A DNA stretch of 64,000 nucleotides, taken from contig NZ_JAGTJJ010000026.1 of NCBI RefSeq assembly GCF_028435365.1, positions 1 through 64,000 on the forward strand, in the 5' to 3' direction. Below are positions 63,662 to 64,000 of this stretch, in pieces. Numbering within the stretch: position 1 is the first letter of the stretch; the number at the start of each line of letters is the position of its first letter. The position numbers and the translations under genes are program-made. The stretch comes from Polyangium jinanense (GTDB lineage: Bacteria; Myxococcota; Polyangia; Polyangiales; Polyangiaceae). A model generated the notes under the pieces. That model made no database searches, was not told where the DNA came from, and saw nothing but the letters and a program-made list of their open reading frames with translations.

Positions 63662-64000
63662 ATGACCCCGCATGAATCCCTGTTCGAGCAAGCCGCCCGC
63701 GCCCTCGAAAACGCGCGTGCACTCGTCATCACGGCGGGCGCGGGCATGGGCGTCGACTCGGGGCTGCCCGATTTCCGCGGCAACGATGGGTTCTGGCGCG
63801 CCTACCCGCCGTACAAGGAGCTCGGCCTCGGCTTCTCGTCGCTCGCGAATCCACGCTGGTTCGCAAGCGATCCCACCCTCGCGTGGGGTTTTTATGGTCA
63901 TCGCCTGGAGCTCTACCGGACGACCGTGCCGCACGCGGGCTTCGAGATCCTCGCGCGGTTCGCGCGGCGCATGGCAGAGGGGTATTTCGTGTTCACCTCG
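63662..64000 (+). CDS. Sir2-family NAD-dependent deacylase, 5' part (cut by window end)
   Basis: The first 113 residues are visible, from the ATG at 63662 with GAGGAG upstream. The NAD-binding GAGMGVDSGLPDFRGNDGFW signature lies at residues 26-46. The downstream catalytic His and zinc cysteines are outside the window. Sirtuins remove acyl groups from lysines using NAD. No neighbour explains the substrate. Confidence 0.9.
   Translation, partial: MTPHESLFEQAARALENARALVITAGAGMGVDSGLPDFRGNDGFWRAYPPYKELGLGFSSLANPRWFASDPTLAWGFYGHRLELYRTTVPHAGFEILARFARRMAEGYFVFTS

Overview
The window is high-GC DNA with strongly GC-biased third codon positions. It looks like a chromosome segment of a myxobacterium, most likely of the Polyangium/Sorangium/Chondromyces type. 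That is an inference from gene content: a zinc-ribbon Ser/Thr kinase fused to a formylglycine-generating-enzyme-like domain, a DUF4388 protein fused to a J domain, roadblock, PilZ and RsbR-like STAS proteins, orphan hybrid-free sensor kinases, a caspase-WD40 lipoprotein and many Gly-rich or Cys-rich lipoproteins. No phage, plasmid, transposase or CRISPR locus is visible.

Left part (1-8750). The 5' end of a 16S rRNA gene lies on the minus strand, preceded by about 870 bp of leader holding four stacked sigma-70-type promoters, three of them inside a repeated 187-190 bp unit. Upstream, also on the minus strand, is a compact run pepA - ttcA - membrane protein - small membrane protein - PpiC lipoprotein - roadblock protein, several joined by 4-bp ATGA overlaps. 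A gluconeogenic pair follows: class I aldolase (minus) divergent from fructose-1,6-bisphosphatase (plus).

Middle (8750-36800). This holds the caspase/WD40 lipoprotein, Lhr helicase whose C-terminus runs into an 88-bp inverted-repeat element, DUF4349 and other lipoproteins, a CDP-alcohol phosphatidyltransferase, two convergent sensor kinases and a YkuD L,D-transpeptidase lipoprotein. Next to it is a 43-45 bp minisatellite abutting the remnant of a nucleotidyltransferase gene pair. Then come an OsmC-like protein, an acyltransferase, an acetyltransferase, UDP-glucose dehydrogenase, a DUF4178 protein, a membrane-anchored spermidine-synthase-like protein coupled to a Tat-type FAD amine oxidase, a PP2C phosphatase, and a cyclic-nucleotide-binding regulator next to a class II cyclic-nucleotide phosphodiesterase.

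Right part (36800-64000). groES-groEL sit behind a promoter with a degenerate CIRCE-like operator. A tRNA-Gln/tRNA-Glu transcription unit has a near-consensus promoter and a strong terminator. RecQ, a zinc dehydrogenase, a metallophosphoesterase, the kinase-FGE fusion, an alpha/beta hydrolase and two differently arranged papain-like proteins follow. The rest comprises an unknown two-gene unit, a SpoIIAA-like/PAS-STAS/PilZ signalling cluster, a kelch-like lipoprotein, a DUF4388-J-domain protein, a translationally coupled GAF - cytoplasmic subtilase - TPR operon, an FNR-like reductase, two lipoproteins and the start of a Sir2 deacylase cut by the window end.

The most unusual feature is a pair of about 300-bp multi-hairpin elements (29223-29541 and 48113-48410). 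Each fills the gap between two convergent genes, has inverted-repeat ends, and differs from the other by compensatory base changes in its stems. The GAF-subtilase-TPR operon is the best candidate for an undescribed protein system.
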